From contig JALJCQ010000016.1 of NCBI GenBank assembly GCA_023091665.1, positions 496,001 to 560,000 on the forward strand: a stretch of DNA of 64,000 nucleotides, in the 5' to 3' direction. The notes beneath the pieces were generated by a model. The model was not told where the DNA came from. It did no database searches and worked only from the letters and a program-made list of their open reading frames with translations. Positions 31,963 through 42,447 of the stretch are shown here, one piece after another; position 1 is the stretch's first letter, and each line of letters begins with the position of its first letter. The stretch is from Pythium myriotylum (lineage: Eukaryota; Oomycota; Peronosporomycetes; Pythiales; Pythiaceae). Position numbers and translations under genes: made by a program.

Positions 31963-32919
31963 ATGGAGTTCGACGACGACGACGAAGACCAGACGTTCTC
32001 GGAGATCTCATGTGGCCCGAACTGCGCGGTACCAAAGCTCCTCGTTGGCATCGTTCGAGTCGACCACGAGTTGGGCAAGACGCTGTACGTACTTAAAGTC
32101 TCGATCATCAACACGCAGCTTGAATGGTTCATCAAACGTCGCTACTCTGAGTTCTTGGAGCTGCGAGACGAGGTGTACTTCACGTTCCTTCGAAGGAATG
32201 TGAGCCAGTGCTTCGGCTGCCGATGGTTCTCCAACTCGCTCCGTGACTTTGACTTCCCAAGAAAGCACTTCGTCACATCAAAGGAAAAAGCCGTGATTCG
32301 ATTCCGCAGGAACCGCCTCGATCGCTTCGCTAGGCTACTGGCGAGCCACACGTTTTCTGCAATCCCGAAATGCGTCCGTTGTAGAGACGAGCCGTTCAAT
32401 ACGATCAAAACCTTCTTTACCGACAAGGCCACACTACTCGGCCACGCTACGATCAAGCAAATCCAGAGAGCTCTTGTTCCTGAACGATTTGGGCCAATAG
32501 CGGATCCTTCCAAGAGCAAGATCGAGTTTCGGCGGGGACGCGGCATCTTCCGAGTCATCCAAGTAGAGAAGCCTATTCTGTTGCACTGGAGAGAGATCGA
32601 GGAGGCTGCTCGGATGGAGCGGCTCCGGCGTAGGCGCGCTTCATTTTCGAGCGAACCATATTCTCTTTGCAGTCTTGATAGTAATGACCAGGCTGACCTT
32701 GAAGAGGAAAAACAGTCGAACGAGGATAAAGATGTCGTTGACGATCGAGACCTCGACAATGAAGTTGTCACGACGGAAAACGCCGTGTCTCTTCAACCGC
32801 TGAGTCCGCCAGGTAGAAGCAAGCAGGAAGTCTCTTTTACGCATGCTGAGACGAATCCTTCCCGCTGGGAACCGCGGGAACTCGCATCGTCCACGCAAAC
32901 AGCAGCGAAGGAGGCATGA
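31963..32919 (+). CDS. PX-domain phosphoinositide-binding protein
   Basis: A single exon encodes 318 aa from ATG 31963; the frame opens earlier without an ATG. A PX domain spans about residues 22-150. The RRYSEF motif gives the arginine that binds the 3-phosphate, and FPRKHF then KAVIRFRRNRLDRFARLL matches the second basic patch and the alpha-helical end. PX domains bring proteins to endosomal membranes through PI3P and related lipids. A basic middle region and an acidic, disordered tail follow; no SNX-BAR coiled coil or kinase domain is present. Possible roles are endosomal sorting or adaptor work, unresolved. It is followed 124 bp later by the WDR6 gene on the same strand. Confidence 0.82.
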   Translation: MEFDDDDEDQTFSEISCGPNCAVPKLLVGIVRVDHELGKTLYVLKVSIINTQLEWFIKRRYSEFLELRDEVYFTFLRRNVSQCFGCRWFSNSLRDFDFPRKHFVTSKEKAVIRFRRNRLDRFARLLASHTFSAIPKCVRCRDEPFNTIKTFFTDKATLLGHATIKQIQRALVPERFGPIADPSKSKIEFRRGRGIFRVIQVEKPILLHWREIEEAARMERLRRRRASFSSEPYSLCSLDSNDQADLEEEKQSNEDKDVVDDRDLDNEVVTTENAVSLQPLSPPGRSKQEVSFTHAETNPSRWEPRELASSTQTAAKEA

Positions 32920-33043
32920 GTTGCCCCCGCCTTTCCAGATGGCTACAATATAACGGATGGATACATACTGTTGGTTACCGGTACATTCCTGGTTTGGTCT
33001 CCTGGCTGGTTGACAAGCTCACACGTGAATTGCGGCCTCGCGG

Positions 33044-36000
33044 ATGGCTTCTTCCCTGTCTGCGTCGGCGCGCGCGCCGTCCGAGAAACAGGAATACGTA
33101 GGCGCAGTCACGCTGCTCCATTTCTCGCGCGACGGCTCGCTACTTTTCGCTGGGGTTGGAGCCACGTTGTACGTGTATGAAGTCGCCACTGGTAAGCTAG
33201 TGACGAGCTACAACGTGTTCTCACGAGGCATTCTTCACGGGCTTGATTATGGTGCGTGCGAATTCGTAGTCCTCTCCCTTAGTTCTGCTAACAAGGTTTT
33301 GCTGCAGTGCCACGTGATAGGGCGTCTAATTTCGCAGTTTTCTTTGGGCAAAAGCGATTGCAATGTGTCCGAGACCTGCCGGAGACGACTGCGGGAGCGC
33401 TGTCTCAGTCCCACGACCTCCAGCGCGTGGGCAAGGCGAAAGCTTACGCCGACTGGATCTTCGATGTTCAGATTCTGAGTGGGCAAGCTCAAGTCGACGA
33501 TGCATTCCCACGTATCGCTGTCGGCCTAGCCCATAACTACATCCAGCTTTGGGACCCAAACCAGGACACACTCTTGCGAACTGTGATTTGTTCTGAGCGA
33601 TGCATCCTTTACTCTCTTGCCTTCCACGGCCGCACGGAAGAAAACCTACTGATCGCCTCTGGAACAGTTTTCCAGCAGGTATTATTGTGGAATATCGATC
33701 GTGACAAGGCGAGAGCGGACCCGAAGCAGCGTCTGCACGGCCATGACGGGGTGATTTTCAAACTGGAGTGGTCGAAAGATGCCCGAATGCTTGCTTCTGT
33801 ATCCGACGACCGCACATTGCAGCTATGGATGCCCAACAGTGCCTCGCGTGAGTCAATGGATGTCGATCGAGAAGGTGGTAGCGATACGTTACAACGGCTT
33901 TCTCAGCATTGGGATTCTCGTTTTCGAGCGTGGGGACACACCGCTCGTCTTTGGGATGTTCGCTTTTGTGGCGATAGAGTGGTCACAACCAGCGAAGACG
34001 GCATGTGCAAAGTCTGGGATTTGAGCGGGGAATGTGTCGCAACACTACAGGGACATGTCGGAAAACACGTCTGGCGTGTTGCCATCCATCCCTCAGAACG
34101 CATGCTTGCAACTGGTGGTGGAGATGGAGCTGTGAAGTTGTGGGACTTGCACCAGCAGACCACATCAACTATTGAGTCTGCCGGAGCCAACTGCGAATTC
34201 GTTCGTCTCGGCGAAGAGTACAGTGGAACGATTAATGTGCCGAAGAAAAAGACTGCAAGCCTGAGCATTCGAGATATTGCTCTCACACAGAAGGGTACCG
34301 GGCGCGATACGCGTGGGTTTGTCGCAGTTGAAGATGGTCGAATCTACGAGCTTCACCTGAACGAAACGAGCACGTCAAGTCTGATCTTCTCTATCGCTGA
34401 GAAGTTGTCCATAAGCACAACGCCAAACATTTCTAGCTTCACGCTCGACGCAGATGAACATGTATTACTCGTCGGCGATGCAAGCGGTTCTGTTCTGATC
34501 ATTGATATTGAGAATTTTAATGTTTTCGTGCATTGGAAAGCGCACTCATCACGAGTGATGAAAGTTTGGTGGAACAAGAGCGCCCATGGTACATTATTCA
34601 CCTGTGGGGCCGATGGAAGCGTGCGGGAATGGCAAATTGGAGACGGAAAACCGATGCTCGTTGGAAGCTATTGCGGGCCCGCCAAGTGTGCTACGTCTGC
34701 ACTAATGGTTTTAGACACAAGCACAACCAGAAACGTGATATGTGGAGATGCTCGCGCCAATATCTTTGGTTTTACTCGCCCACTCGGTGAGAACATTGGG
34801 TTGGAGTTGAGTGAAGCTCCTGCCACACCAAGTTTTGTTCTGCGCGGCGTCCATGGGCGCGACATGGTCTCGACGTTATTGATGCGAGGCAGAATGGTTT
34901 ATTCCGGTGGCCATGATGGCTACATTTGCACTTTTCTCCTCGACGATGCTCATGTCGATGATCATGTATCGTTGTGCTACGTGGGTCGAGAGTCAATCAA
35001 GGCCATCACCACTGTTAAGCAGTTGTGGGTGAACGAGTCTAACGATCTCATGGTCTTCGGCTTTCACGCGACCTTCGCAGTGCTATACAATCTCTCAGCA
35101 CAGTACCGATTATTCAACATCGAGTGTGGTGGCTGGCGTCGACCTCACGCACTCCTTTCAACCATGGTTGAGTCCCAGTCGATTCCATGCTGCACGTTCG
35201 TATTCACTCCAGTCACGAAATCCTCCGATCTGTTAGTCCAGATTCATTCGTCCTCTCCATCCTACTCATCTGGTTTTGCGAAAGCTTCACTTCATCACCA
35301 GTTTCACGGCCGCACTGCTACATGTGTGTGTCCGCTCGGAAAGAATCGACTAGTTACGGCGGGTGAAGACAATGCACTCAAGCTCCATCGACGGCTACCA
35401 GTCGATGTCGCAGATGGAATCATGAACGTAGAGCGATGGTCTTGTCTCTCGACGGGGGTTGCCCACACCACGACAATTCGCGCATTGGGCTCGTTCTACC
35501 TGGTCTCTCAGCGAGCTCATATCGTGGTTTCCGGTGGAGGCAAGCAACGACTCAACGTCTGGCGAGTTCGTGATGACCTCGACGTGATCGAGTTCCTGTG
35601 CGGGCAGGAGATGTCCGAGGCTGACCAAGACCATCGCATTCTCGGTCTCTCCTCGTTCACACTAGGGCCGGAAGATCGTTTCCACGTAATCGCAGCATGC
35701 AACTCAGAAGGTTGCATCCAGATTCTGCTCTTAGATTTGGGCGAGAGCATCTCTTCTCCTCCACGATTGCATGAAGTCGGTCAGTGCTCGTCTTCGAAGA
35801 AGCCGATCTTGAGTTGCGACTCACTCCAGTTCAATGAACATGGTCTTCTTGTCGTGGGGTCAACCGATGGCATGATCAACGTGTGGGACTTGAGTGGCAT
35901 CCTCTCTACCATCCAGGAGTCATTGGGTTCCACTGATGCATCGATTGTGCAGCAACTGCAGCCTGTGTACAAGTACCTCGCACATGATATGGGCACGAAC

Positions 36001-36372
36001 TGCCTCACGGTCTCACACGTGGCCAGTTCACCATCCACGTTCACGATCGTCAGTGGTGGTGACGACCAGAACCTGCGTCTCCGAGAGCTGCGACTCGACT
36101 CGATGGAGGTCGTTCGCGATGTCCGCGCTCGTAATGCCAGCGGATCGGCTCTCAAGGCCGTTGGGACATCTCGTGAAGGGCGATTCGTCTACTGTGCCGG
36201 CTACGATCAGCGAGTGAGCCAGTGGAGCCTACTGGACGGCGAATCGCTGCAGTGGCAGAGTGCGGTGTTCACTGAGTGTGCTGACATCGCCGACCTGGCC
36301 ATCCTCTCAGGCGAGAACGATGACACGGTCGTGGTCGTCGGCCAGGGACTGCAGAGCGTCCAGTTCACCTGA
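33044..36372 (+). CDS. WDR6: WDR6/Rtt10-like WD40 protein
   Basis: Two exons, 33044-33251 and 33308-36372 (intron 56 nt), give 1,090 aa. WD40 repeats fill the whole length, for example TARLWDVRF, MCKVWDLSGECVATLQGH, and GAVKLWDLH in the first propeller, and GMINVWDLSG and DQRVSQWSLLDGE in the last. The N-terminal YVGAVTLLHF...LYVYEVATGKLV and the length near 1,000 residues with an RGILHG segment are typical of WDR6. WDR6 (yeast Rtt10) pairs with the FTSJ1/Trm7 methyltransferase for 2'-O-methylation of tRNA position 34 and is also linked to endosome recycling in yeast. The family assignment rests on overall layout, so another large WD40 protein is possible. Confidence 0.75.
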
Positions 36373-36567
36373 TAGTACGTAGATTCTACCGTAGACTTGA
36401 CCATGGATCCATGATGAGCACAAAGTTGAAGCTGGCATTTCTCTCCCGCCATCCAGTCATGGACAGGCGGGGCGTCGAGTCAACACACGAGCAGACGCGG
36501 TCCATTCGGTCGCTCACTCCCACGAACTCCCGCGAGGCTCCCCCAATCCTTCTCATCGGCGTCAACT

Positions 36568-37107
36568 ATGAAGGAAGCAGCAGCCTTCCACGCAGCGCTC
36601 GGCGCCTTCGTGCCGTCCTTCATGCTCTTCTTCATCCTCGGTCGGAACATGCGTCGCGTGCTCCCCGCGGAGTGCAACCGTGTGCTCGACGCCAACGTCT
36701 GGCTCGCCCCGGAGGCGATCTACCCCCACTTGCAGTGCCTCGGTTCCCTGGGGCGCACCATGTACCTCGAGTTCTACGCATTCGACCTCTTCCTCTTCCC
36801 GGCAATCTACTCCGTCGCGCTTTACGGCGCTCTGCGACGGGCCTTCCCGTCTCACGGTCTCCTCCGCCTCCTCCCGTTCGTCGCCGCTGCCGCCGACATC
36901 GTGGAGAACTGCTGCATGTGCTTCTTGCTGACGCAGTTCCCCTCGCGCTATGAGGGTGTGGAGATGCTGATCAGTCCGCTCACACGCACGAAATGCACAC
37001 TCGTGATCGGCTCGGCTATGGTCGCGGTCGCTGGCTCGCTCGTGAACGCGATTGGAGCGAAGCCCTCTTCGCCCCAACGCGAGGCGCGCCGCAAGAAGGC
37101 TCAGTAG
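36568..37107 (+). CDS. Four-helix membrane protein, tandem copy A
   Basis: A single exon encodes 179 aa from ATG 36568. Four hydrophobic segments lie near residues 5-25, 65-90, 95-120 and 140-160. A conserved block between helices 1 and 2 (RVLDANVWLAPEAIYPHL) and the motif SRYEGVE...LTRTKCTLV before helix 4 are shared with the next gene. I do not recognise the family. There is no cleavable signal peptide, and the C-terminus is basic (REARRKK), so it probably faces the cytosol. It is followed 100 bp later by a diverged copy in the same orientation. Confidence 0.75.
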   Translation: MKEAAAFHAALGAFVPSFMLFFILGRNMRRVLPAECNRVLDANVWLAPEAIYPHLQCLGSLGRTMYLEFYAFDLFLFPAIYSVALYGALRRAFPSHGLLRLLPFVAAAADIVENCCMCFLLTQFPSRYEGVEMLISPLTRTKCTLVIGSAMVAVAGSLVNAIGAKPSSPQREARRKKAQ

Positions 37108-37208
37108 ACTAGTGGATCCACACACAAATACATTGCCAGGGAGCCGTTTGGAACCGGCCTCAGTGTCAATAGTGGGACTGCAATCCAGAACCCCGTCCAT
37201 GGATAACC

Positions 37209-37727
37209 TTCGCGGCGGCGCTCGGCGCGCTCGTGCCGTCGTTTGTGCTGCTGCACCTCTATGACAAGGCGCTCGCTCGCGCTCTTCCACCGCAATGTAA
37301 TCACGTGCTCGACGCCAAGTTCCTCCTCTCCGCCGAGGCGATCTACCCACACCTCGAGTGCATGGGCTTCGAGGGGCGCGCCATGTACCTCGACTTCTAC
37401 CTCTTCGATCTCGTGCTCTTCCCCGTGATCTACTCGACCTGCCTCGCCGGCGCGATCGCTCGCGCGTGGGCTCCTCGGACTGCTCTGCGCGCTTTGCCTA
37501 TCCTCGCGGCCGTCGTCGACGTGGTCGAAAACGTTCTCGTGTGCCTCTTGCTGAGCAAGTTCCCTTGGCGCTATCCAGGCGTCGAGGCAGCCGTGAGCGT
37601 GCTCACACGCACCAAGTGGGCGCTCGTCTGCGCCTCGGGCGTCGCTCTAGCCGCCGGAGTCGCCAGAAGGACGGCCGGCTTCTTGCCTTCCGGTCGCGCG
37701 AAGCACAAGGGATCCAAGGACGAGTGA
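37209..37727 (+). pseudogene. Tandem copy B of the four-helix membrane protein, without an in-frame start
   Basis: The frame matches copy A along nearly its whole length (FAAALGALVPSF, then HVLDAKFLLSAEAIYPHLEC, MYLDFYLFDLVLFPVIYS and SVLTRTKWALV). The only ATG between copy A's stop and this frame is at 37199, exactly where a start is expected, but it is one base out of frame and leads to a stop after 21 codons. The matching frame is closed by TAG upstream, with no ATG. All four helices and a basic tail are intact. It may be a recently disabled duplicate, use a non-ATG start, be made by splicing from copy A, or carry a one-base sequence error. Typed as a pseudogene because of the missing start; the body otherwise looks under selection. 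Confidence 0.55.
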
Positions 37728-37992
37728 GTGATTTGTACGGCTTCCATTTTGTTTTGATTTTTTTTATGTTTTTGTGGCTTCTTCATGGCGGTCAAAAAGA
37801 ATCTGCGGGAAGCGCGACAACGTCGTCGAGGATGGACGCCGTCACGAAGCTGTCCGCGTCGCATCTGCGAGTCCCCGTTCCTATCCGCGCTACTCGTCTT
37901 CTCTTCCTTTCGTTGTTCGGATTCCCATAAACAGAAAAATGCTAGATACTTCATCGAAATGCTGGCTACGAGGTTCGTCGGGGGAGAGCGGA

Positions 37993-38567
37993 TTACTCCT
38001 GTCCGAAGGTGTTCTCGCCGCTGTATGTGATGTAGAGGAAACCATCCGTGTCCTTCTGCTCCTCATAGATGTTCGACATCAACGCAGCTACAAGAGGCCA
38101 TAGATGAGCCATCGTCCAAACGAAAAACGACAGAGAGAAATCTGTCGTACCAGTTGGCGGAAGAACGTTGTTGATGAAGATGAAGATCGCCTTCTCGGGG
38201 CTGAGCTTGATGCGCTTGCGGATCACGTACACGAACTGCCCGACCGTGAGGTCCGCTGGTACTAGGTACTTCTTCTTGTCGATGTCGGGGATGTCGCTAC
38301 GGTCCGCCTTCTCACAGATCACCTGCGCAACAACCACGCCACCAACGTGAGAACAAACGAGAGTCCCCAAGAAGTCCGACGGCAGGCGATTCGACGTACG
38401 GGAATGCGGTCCGGGTACTTGGATCGGATTCGCTGGGCCTCAGCCTGGCGCTTCTCTAGAGGGCCATCGAAGAAACCGCGTGAGTTGCCGAGATTCCTTC
38501 CCATCACGATGGACGAACGCGCTGCGGTTCACGTACCAAACGGGTGTTCCTTCTTGAAAGAGCTCAT
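37993..38567 (-). CDS. ATG8: Autophagy ubiquitin-like protein ATG8
   Basis: Four exons on the minus strand, 38567-38537, 38455-38400, 38322-38151 and 38087-37993, give 117 aa, the usual family length. The sequence is unmistakable: [57 protein letters not shown] and NTFGQE at the end. The conserved glycine is followed by Gln-Glu, so ATG4 would remove two residues to expose Gly115 for coupling to phosphatidylethanolamine. ATG8 decorates growing autophagosomes and binds cargo receptors. Exon 1 encodes just ten codons. A divergent intergenic region of 1.7 kb separates it from RAB1. Confidence 0.96.
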
Positions 38568-40244
38568 GGTAGTCGCTTTGCTAATGGTCTCGTTCTGCAG
38601 ACCGCACCAAGGCAGGCGAAACGACGGCGTCAGACACTGCGGAACCGTCGCGGCAATCGCTCGGCTCCCCCCGCCGTTCCACGACGCGCCACTTCGCGAC
38701 CGACAACGAGGCGCGCGGGCCGAGCGAGGCAGTGCGCAGGCGCGTGCTCGTCGCGGACGCTGAGCGCGCGCGCGTGGAGAGGCGGGAGGCGCGAGGAAGA
38801 CGCACCGGAGATTCGCTTGGGCAGAGTGGTCTTCAACACCCACGCTCGCTTTACGGTGTGGGGAGAGAGAGGTTTCTTCGTCGCCGGTCGGGTTTATTCG
38901 AAGCTGACTGTGGGTGGGTTCTTGGTTCTTCCCAACTCGAACTCGGAGAGGGAGAGACAAGAACAGGAGGAGAGGGGCGTAAATCGCTGCAAATTGAGGA
39001 TAAAACCAGCCTCGGGCCGGTCTCAGCGTGGAGAAAAGGCCAGAAAATAGATCGATAAAACCCCTTCGAGTTTGCGACTATTCGGAGTGGAGAGGGTTGA
39101 GGACGAGCAAGAAAGATGCCAGGACCAACACTCTCGATGCAAGAGGGGCACTCCTGTGCGACAATCTGAGTCTGACTCCAGCGCTCCATCAGTTGGAATT
39201 TCGCAGGATTCTTCGTCGCGGTTCGTAGTGAATGCGCGCGACCTCCAAGCCGGGGCAAACGCTGAGAAGGATACCTCCCCTGTGTTCAGCGAGTGTCGAA
39301 ACCGTGTCGTCGTTCGAGCACCGGCATTCACACTCGCGACGCGGAGTAGATGAGACTGTTTCTCTCTCGGCACCGGCTGGCTGAAGTTGGGCCCTGCCAA
39401 ACCTTCTCTTCAACTTGACGTGTGAACTGGAGAGCTCGAGGAAGGAAACTGGAAGAGATCGCCTCGCCGTGAAGCCGAATCGACGCCCGTGGACGTCCCG
39501 CACAGACGAATCAGCTCTCGTCGTGGTGACACGGCGTGCGTCGCTCTTGCCCCGGAGCCGTCGTGATGCCTGGGACAGAGATCCTGGGCCAAGTCGTCAT
39601 CGACGCTCTTGCCACTCCAGCGCCTCTGATTGGCCTCTTGAACCTGGAAAACCACCCGAAATTTACCGCTTGTGGAGTAGTTTTCCGACCTCACCTAGCC
39701 CTTCGAAAGGAAAGAAATTCGTTTCGCGAAGTTTACGGCGTGGTTTCTTCTCGATTAGCGTGGTTTTATTTCGAGGCCCTCCCCCTTTTTTTGGGAATCG
39801 CCGTTTGGCTCACTTTGTTTTCCTGCCCGCTCCTTTTTGGACGGCTCCTCCCTTCGCCGTTTTTGCTCTCCCCCTGTGTTCTCCCCCACGGGCGAACCCT
39901 CTTTTCCCTCACCGTTTTTCTTCCCCACACAACCAGAAGAAGAACCGCCGACCAAAGCGTCGCCCAGTTCCGAATGTAAGGTGCCCTCGCCAGCCGAGTT
40001 CCCGCCCGCCGATGTGTGGCTCCGACGAATCATCCCCCCTCCGCTCCTCTGCATTTGCGTTAGCTATCTTGATCCAACGCTCTAGCTCCGTGGGTTCGTT
40101 GGAAGGATCGCAGTCAATTGGAACGGGGGGATAACGCGAGTCAACCACGTGTCGCGAGCGGGGAACTCGATCCGAGCCCGACCGATTGCTAACGCGTTTC
40201 ATGGATGTCGAACAGTCGATCATTAGAGAGAACTCCTCGTCGCC
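38568..40244. promoter_or_regulatory. Divergent promoter region, ATG8 / RAB1, with a polypyrimidine tract
   Basis: No gene is supported in these 1.7 kb. From about 39770 to 39945 the plus strand is strongly pyrimidine-rich, with repeated C and T runs. This tract lies 300-470 bp upstream of the RAB1 start and could act in promoter or 5' leader function. Confidence 0.5.
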
Positions 40245-41035
40245 ATGAACCCAGAATAGTACGTTTCGCAAAGCGAGGCGGGAAGCCTGGATCCAGCACT
40301 GATTGACACGCTTTCTTGCAGCGATTACCTCTTCAAGCTCCTCCTCATCGGTGACTCGGGCGTCGGCAAGTCGTGTCTTCTCCTGCGTTTCGCTGACGAC
40401 ACCTACACGGAAAGTTACATCTCTACCATTGGTGTCGACTTCGTACGTGCTTCTAGAAGGATCGATGTCGTGGGTGCAGTTCTCTGACCTAGTTCCCGAA
40501 CAGAAAATCCGAACGATCGAGCTCGACGGCAAGACCATCAAGCTCCAGATTTGGGATACGGCTGGTCAGGAACGTTTCCGTACCATCACGAGCAGCTACT
40601 ACCGTGGCGCCCACGGCATCATCGTTGTGTACGATGTCACGGATCAGGAGTCGTTCAACAACGTCAAGCAGTGGCTGCATGAGATTGACCGGTACGCTCC
40701 GTTACCTGAACTTCTCGTTCTCGACGAACTCTGACATTTGTGTCCCCAGATATGCCTGTGAGAACGTGAACAAGCTCTTGGTCGGTAACAAGAGCGATCT
40801 CACAGCCAAGCGTGTAGTTTCGACGGACGCTGCCAAGGAGTTCGCTGAGAGCCTGGGCATTGAGTTCTTGGAAACCTCGGCCAAGAACGCCGCTAACGTT
40901 GAGACGGCCTTCATGATGATGGCGGCTCAGATCAAGAAGCGAATGGCGAACGCACCGACGGCCGCCAAGAACCCGGCCGGTGTGCGCCTTGCTCCTGGCC
41001 AGCAGGTCCAGCAGAACAAGTCGGGCTGCTGCTAA
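40245..41035 (+). CDS. RAB1: Rab1/Ypt1 small GTPase
   Basis: Four exons, 40245-40258, 40322-40442, 40504-40691 and 40750-41035, give 202 aa. The first exon is only 14 nt (MNPE plus two bases). The GTPase boxes are all present: GDSGVGKS, the switch I threonine in [24 protein letters not shown] and ETSAK. The Rab1 subfamily regions ([23 protein letters not shown]) and a C-terminal double cysteine (SGCC) for geranylgeranylation are intact. Rab1 controls ER-to-Golgi vesicle tethering and also autophagosome formation. SEC13, a COPII coat part, lies 1.4 kb downstream. Confidence 0.95.
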
Positions 41036-41363
41036 ATCTAGCAACAGTTTGTGGCTTGACGAAATCAACATTCCACGCGGTCAACGAGTGGGGTGTGGAG
41101 GCAGTTCTGGTGCTCGGTGTCGGAGACTGGGACCACCCTACTGATCAACTTTAGTCGGACGCGAGTACTCTTATGACGTACGAGGAAGTTGTAGTGGCTG
41201 GTTGCATTCTTCTCGGCATTGAGCTATAGTCGTGACGCATAAATACCCCCTCTATATCGCAGCTTGCATGCCAATCATACATCTCTTCTTCCGTTTTGAG
41301 TGGACTGCTAGTGTTTGTTGAAGGGTTGCTGCAACGGAGAGAACGGAGACAACTGCACATGGT
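41036..41363. other. Convergent intergenic spacer
   Basis: This spacer lies between the stops of RAB1 and the BRCT gene. A 69-codon minus-strand frame (41151-41360) would follow the BRCT gene, but no in-frame splice joins it convincingly. Probably the two 3' UTRs. Confidence 0.5.
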
Positions 41364-41886
41364 CTAGTTCACGCTATTCGGGAGCTTGGACCTAGTTAGG
41401 GCCCTCGATAAGACTGTGGCTCCTGCATCTTTGTACACGAGGAACTCATACTCGGGGAGCTTTTTGCTCTGTTTGACGGATTCCAAGATCCATTCTGAAG
41501 AAAGAGCATAGAAAGTCAGGCTCGGTGTTCTATCCCAAAGTCTCCCACATGCTTACCTGGTCGAACGCATTTGATCTTGCCACAGCTCTAACGATTACCG
41601 CCACAGCACGGTTTAGTATGTGCAGGAGGATGTGCTTGTGTACCTTGCTGGCGAACCTTCATGAGCTTGTCAGCTTTGGCTCCACTCAAGTTGCAGGCAA
41701 CAATATGGGTCACTCGAGTTATCTTGTACTCTCGCCTACGCAAGCATGTTAGGATCAGATCTCCAGCTTGAATGAGGCCTTCAAGTTGCGGGCGTACGCC
41801 ATATTGCCACCGTGCTCTTGGACAAGCTTCGTCAAGTAGTACCTATCCAAAAAGAGGTTGATATTCAGCACATCTGGGTGCATCAT
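41364..41886 (-). CDS. Small BRCT-domain protein resembling the REV1 N-terminus
   Basis: Four exons on the minus strand, 41886-41798, 41735-41657, 41587-41557 and 41494-41364, with introns of 62, 69 and 62 nt, give 109 aa. Spliced, they form one BRCT domain: FLDRYYLTKLVQEHGGNM, then TRVTHIVACNLSGAK, then KIKCVRPEWILESVKQSKKL. The VTHIVA-N-L-K and V-x-P-EWI-x-S spacing is closest to the BRCT of the translesion polymerase REV1; the sequence ends in PNSVN, near where REV1 continues. No polymerase domain follows before RAB1. An alternative upstream start (ATG 41938) would need another splice that removes the first beta strand, so I prefer 41886. It could be a true BRCT-only protein or a truncated REV1 relic. 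Confidence 0.65.
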
Positions 41887-42447
41887 ACCGAGCTGAAGCC
41901 TTGTTTTGCCTACGAGGAGACGTTGCCTGTGCGACCATTGAAGTAGATTCTGCAACCCTGTCACCGCCAACTTCAAGTCAAGTCACCACTCCTCCATTGA
42001 AGCAAGCAGTCGCGCTAACTTTGAAGATCTGCGGAGCCGTGGACTCGGCGCGGATGGCTTCGCGTTTCTCCCCAGAGCTCGTCTCTCGCGTTGAACTCTT
42101 CGTCTCGTGCGGCGTGGAGCCCTCCGCGGTCGCTTTCACTTGGAAAAAGCCCTCGCGCCTCTTCTTCTTCTCGGCCAACTCGCCGTCGGTCGGTCGGTCG
42201 TCACGCACGCGTCGCTCGTGGCGCGACGTCGGGCCGCTTGGCCCATTCACTGCGAACATTCCGACTTTCAAAAATGTTGCCGTTGGGCGAAGGGACGTTC
42301 GTTCGCGCCAACTCAGCAGTCCCGCGAGAGGGTTACAAGGTGGGTTACGACCCACCAGATTACCCAGATTTCTATTTGGAACAGTCTCTGGAACGCCCCA
42401 CAAGCCTCTCGGGACAATGGTTCCACTTGTCATCAGCAGAGACCAAG
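41887..42447. promoter_or_regulatory. Divergent promoter region, BRCT / SEC13
   Basis: This 561 bp region separates opposite starts. The SEC13 frame extends back to an in-frame ATG at 42274, which would add 58 residues unlike the family; I regard it as 5' leader. Confidence 0.5.
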
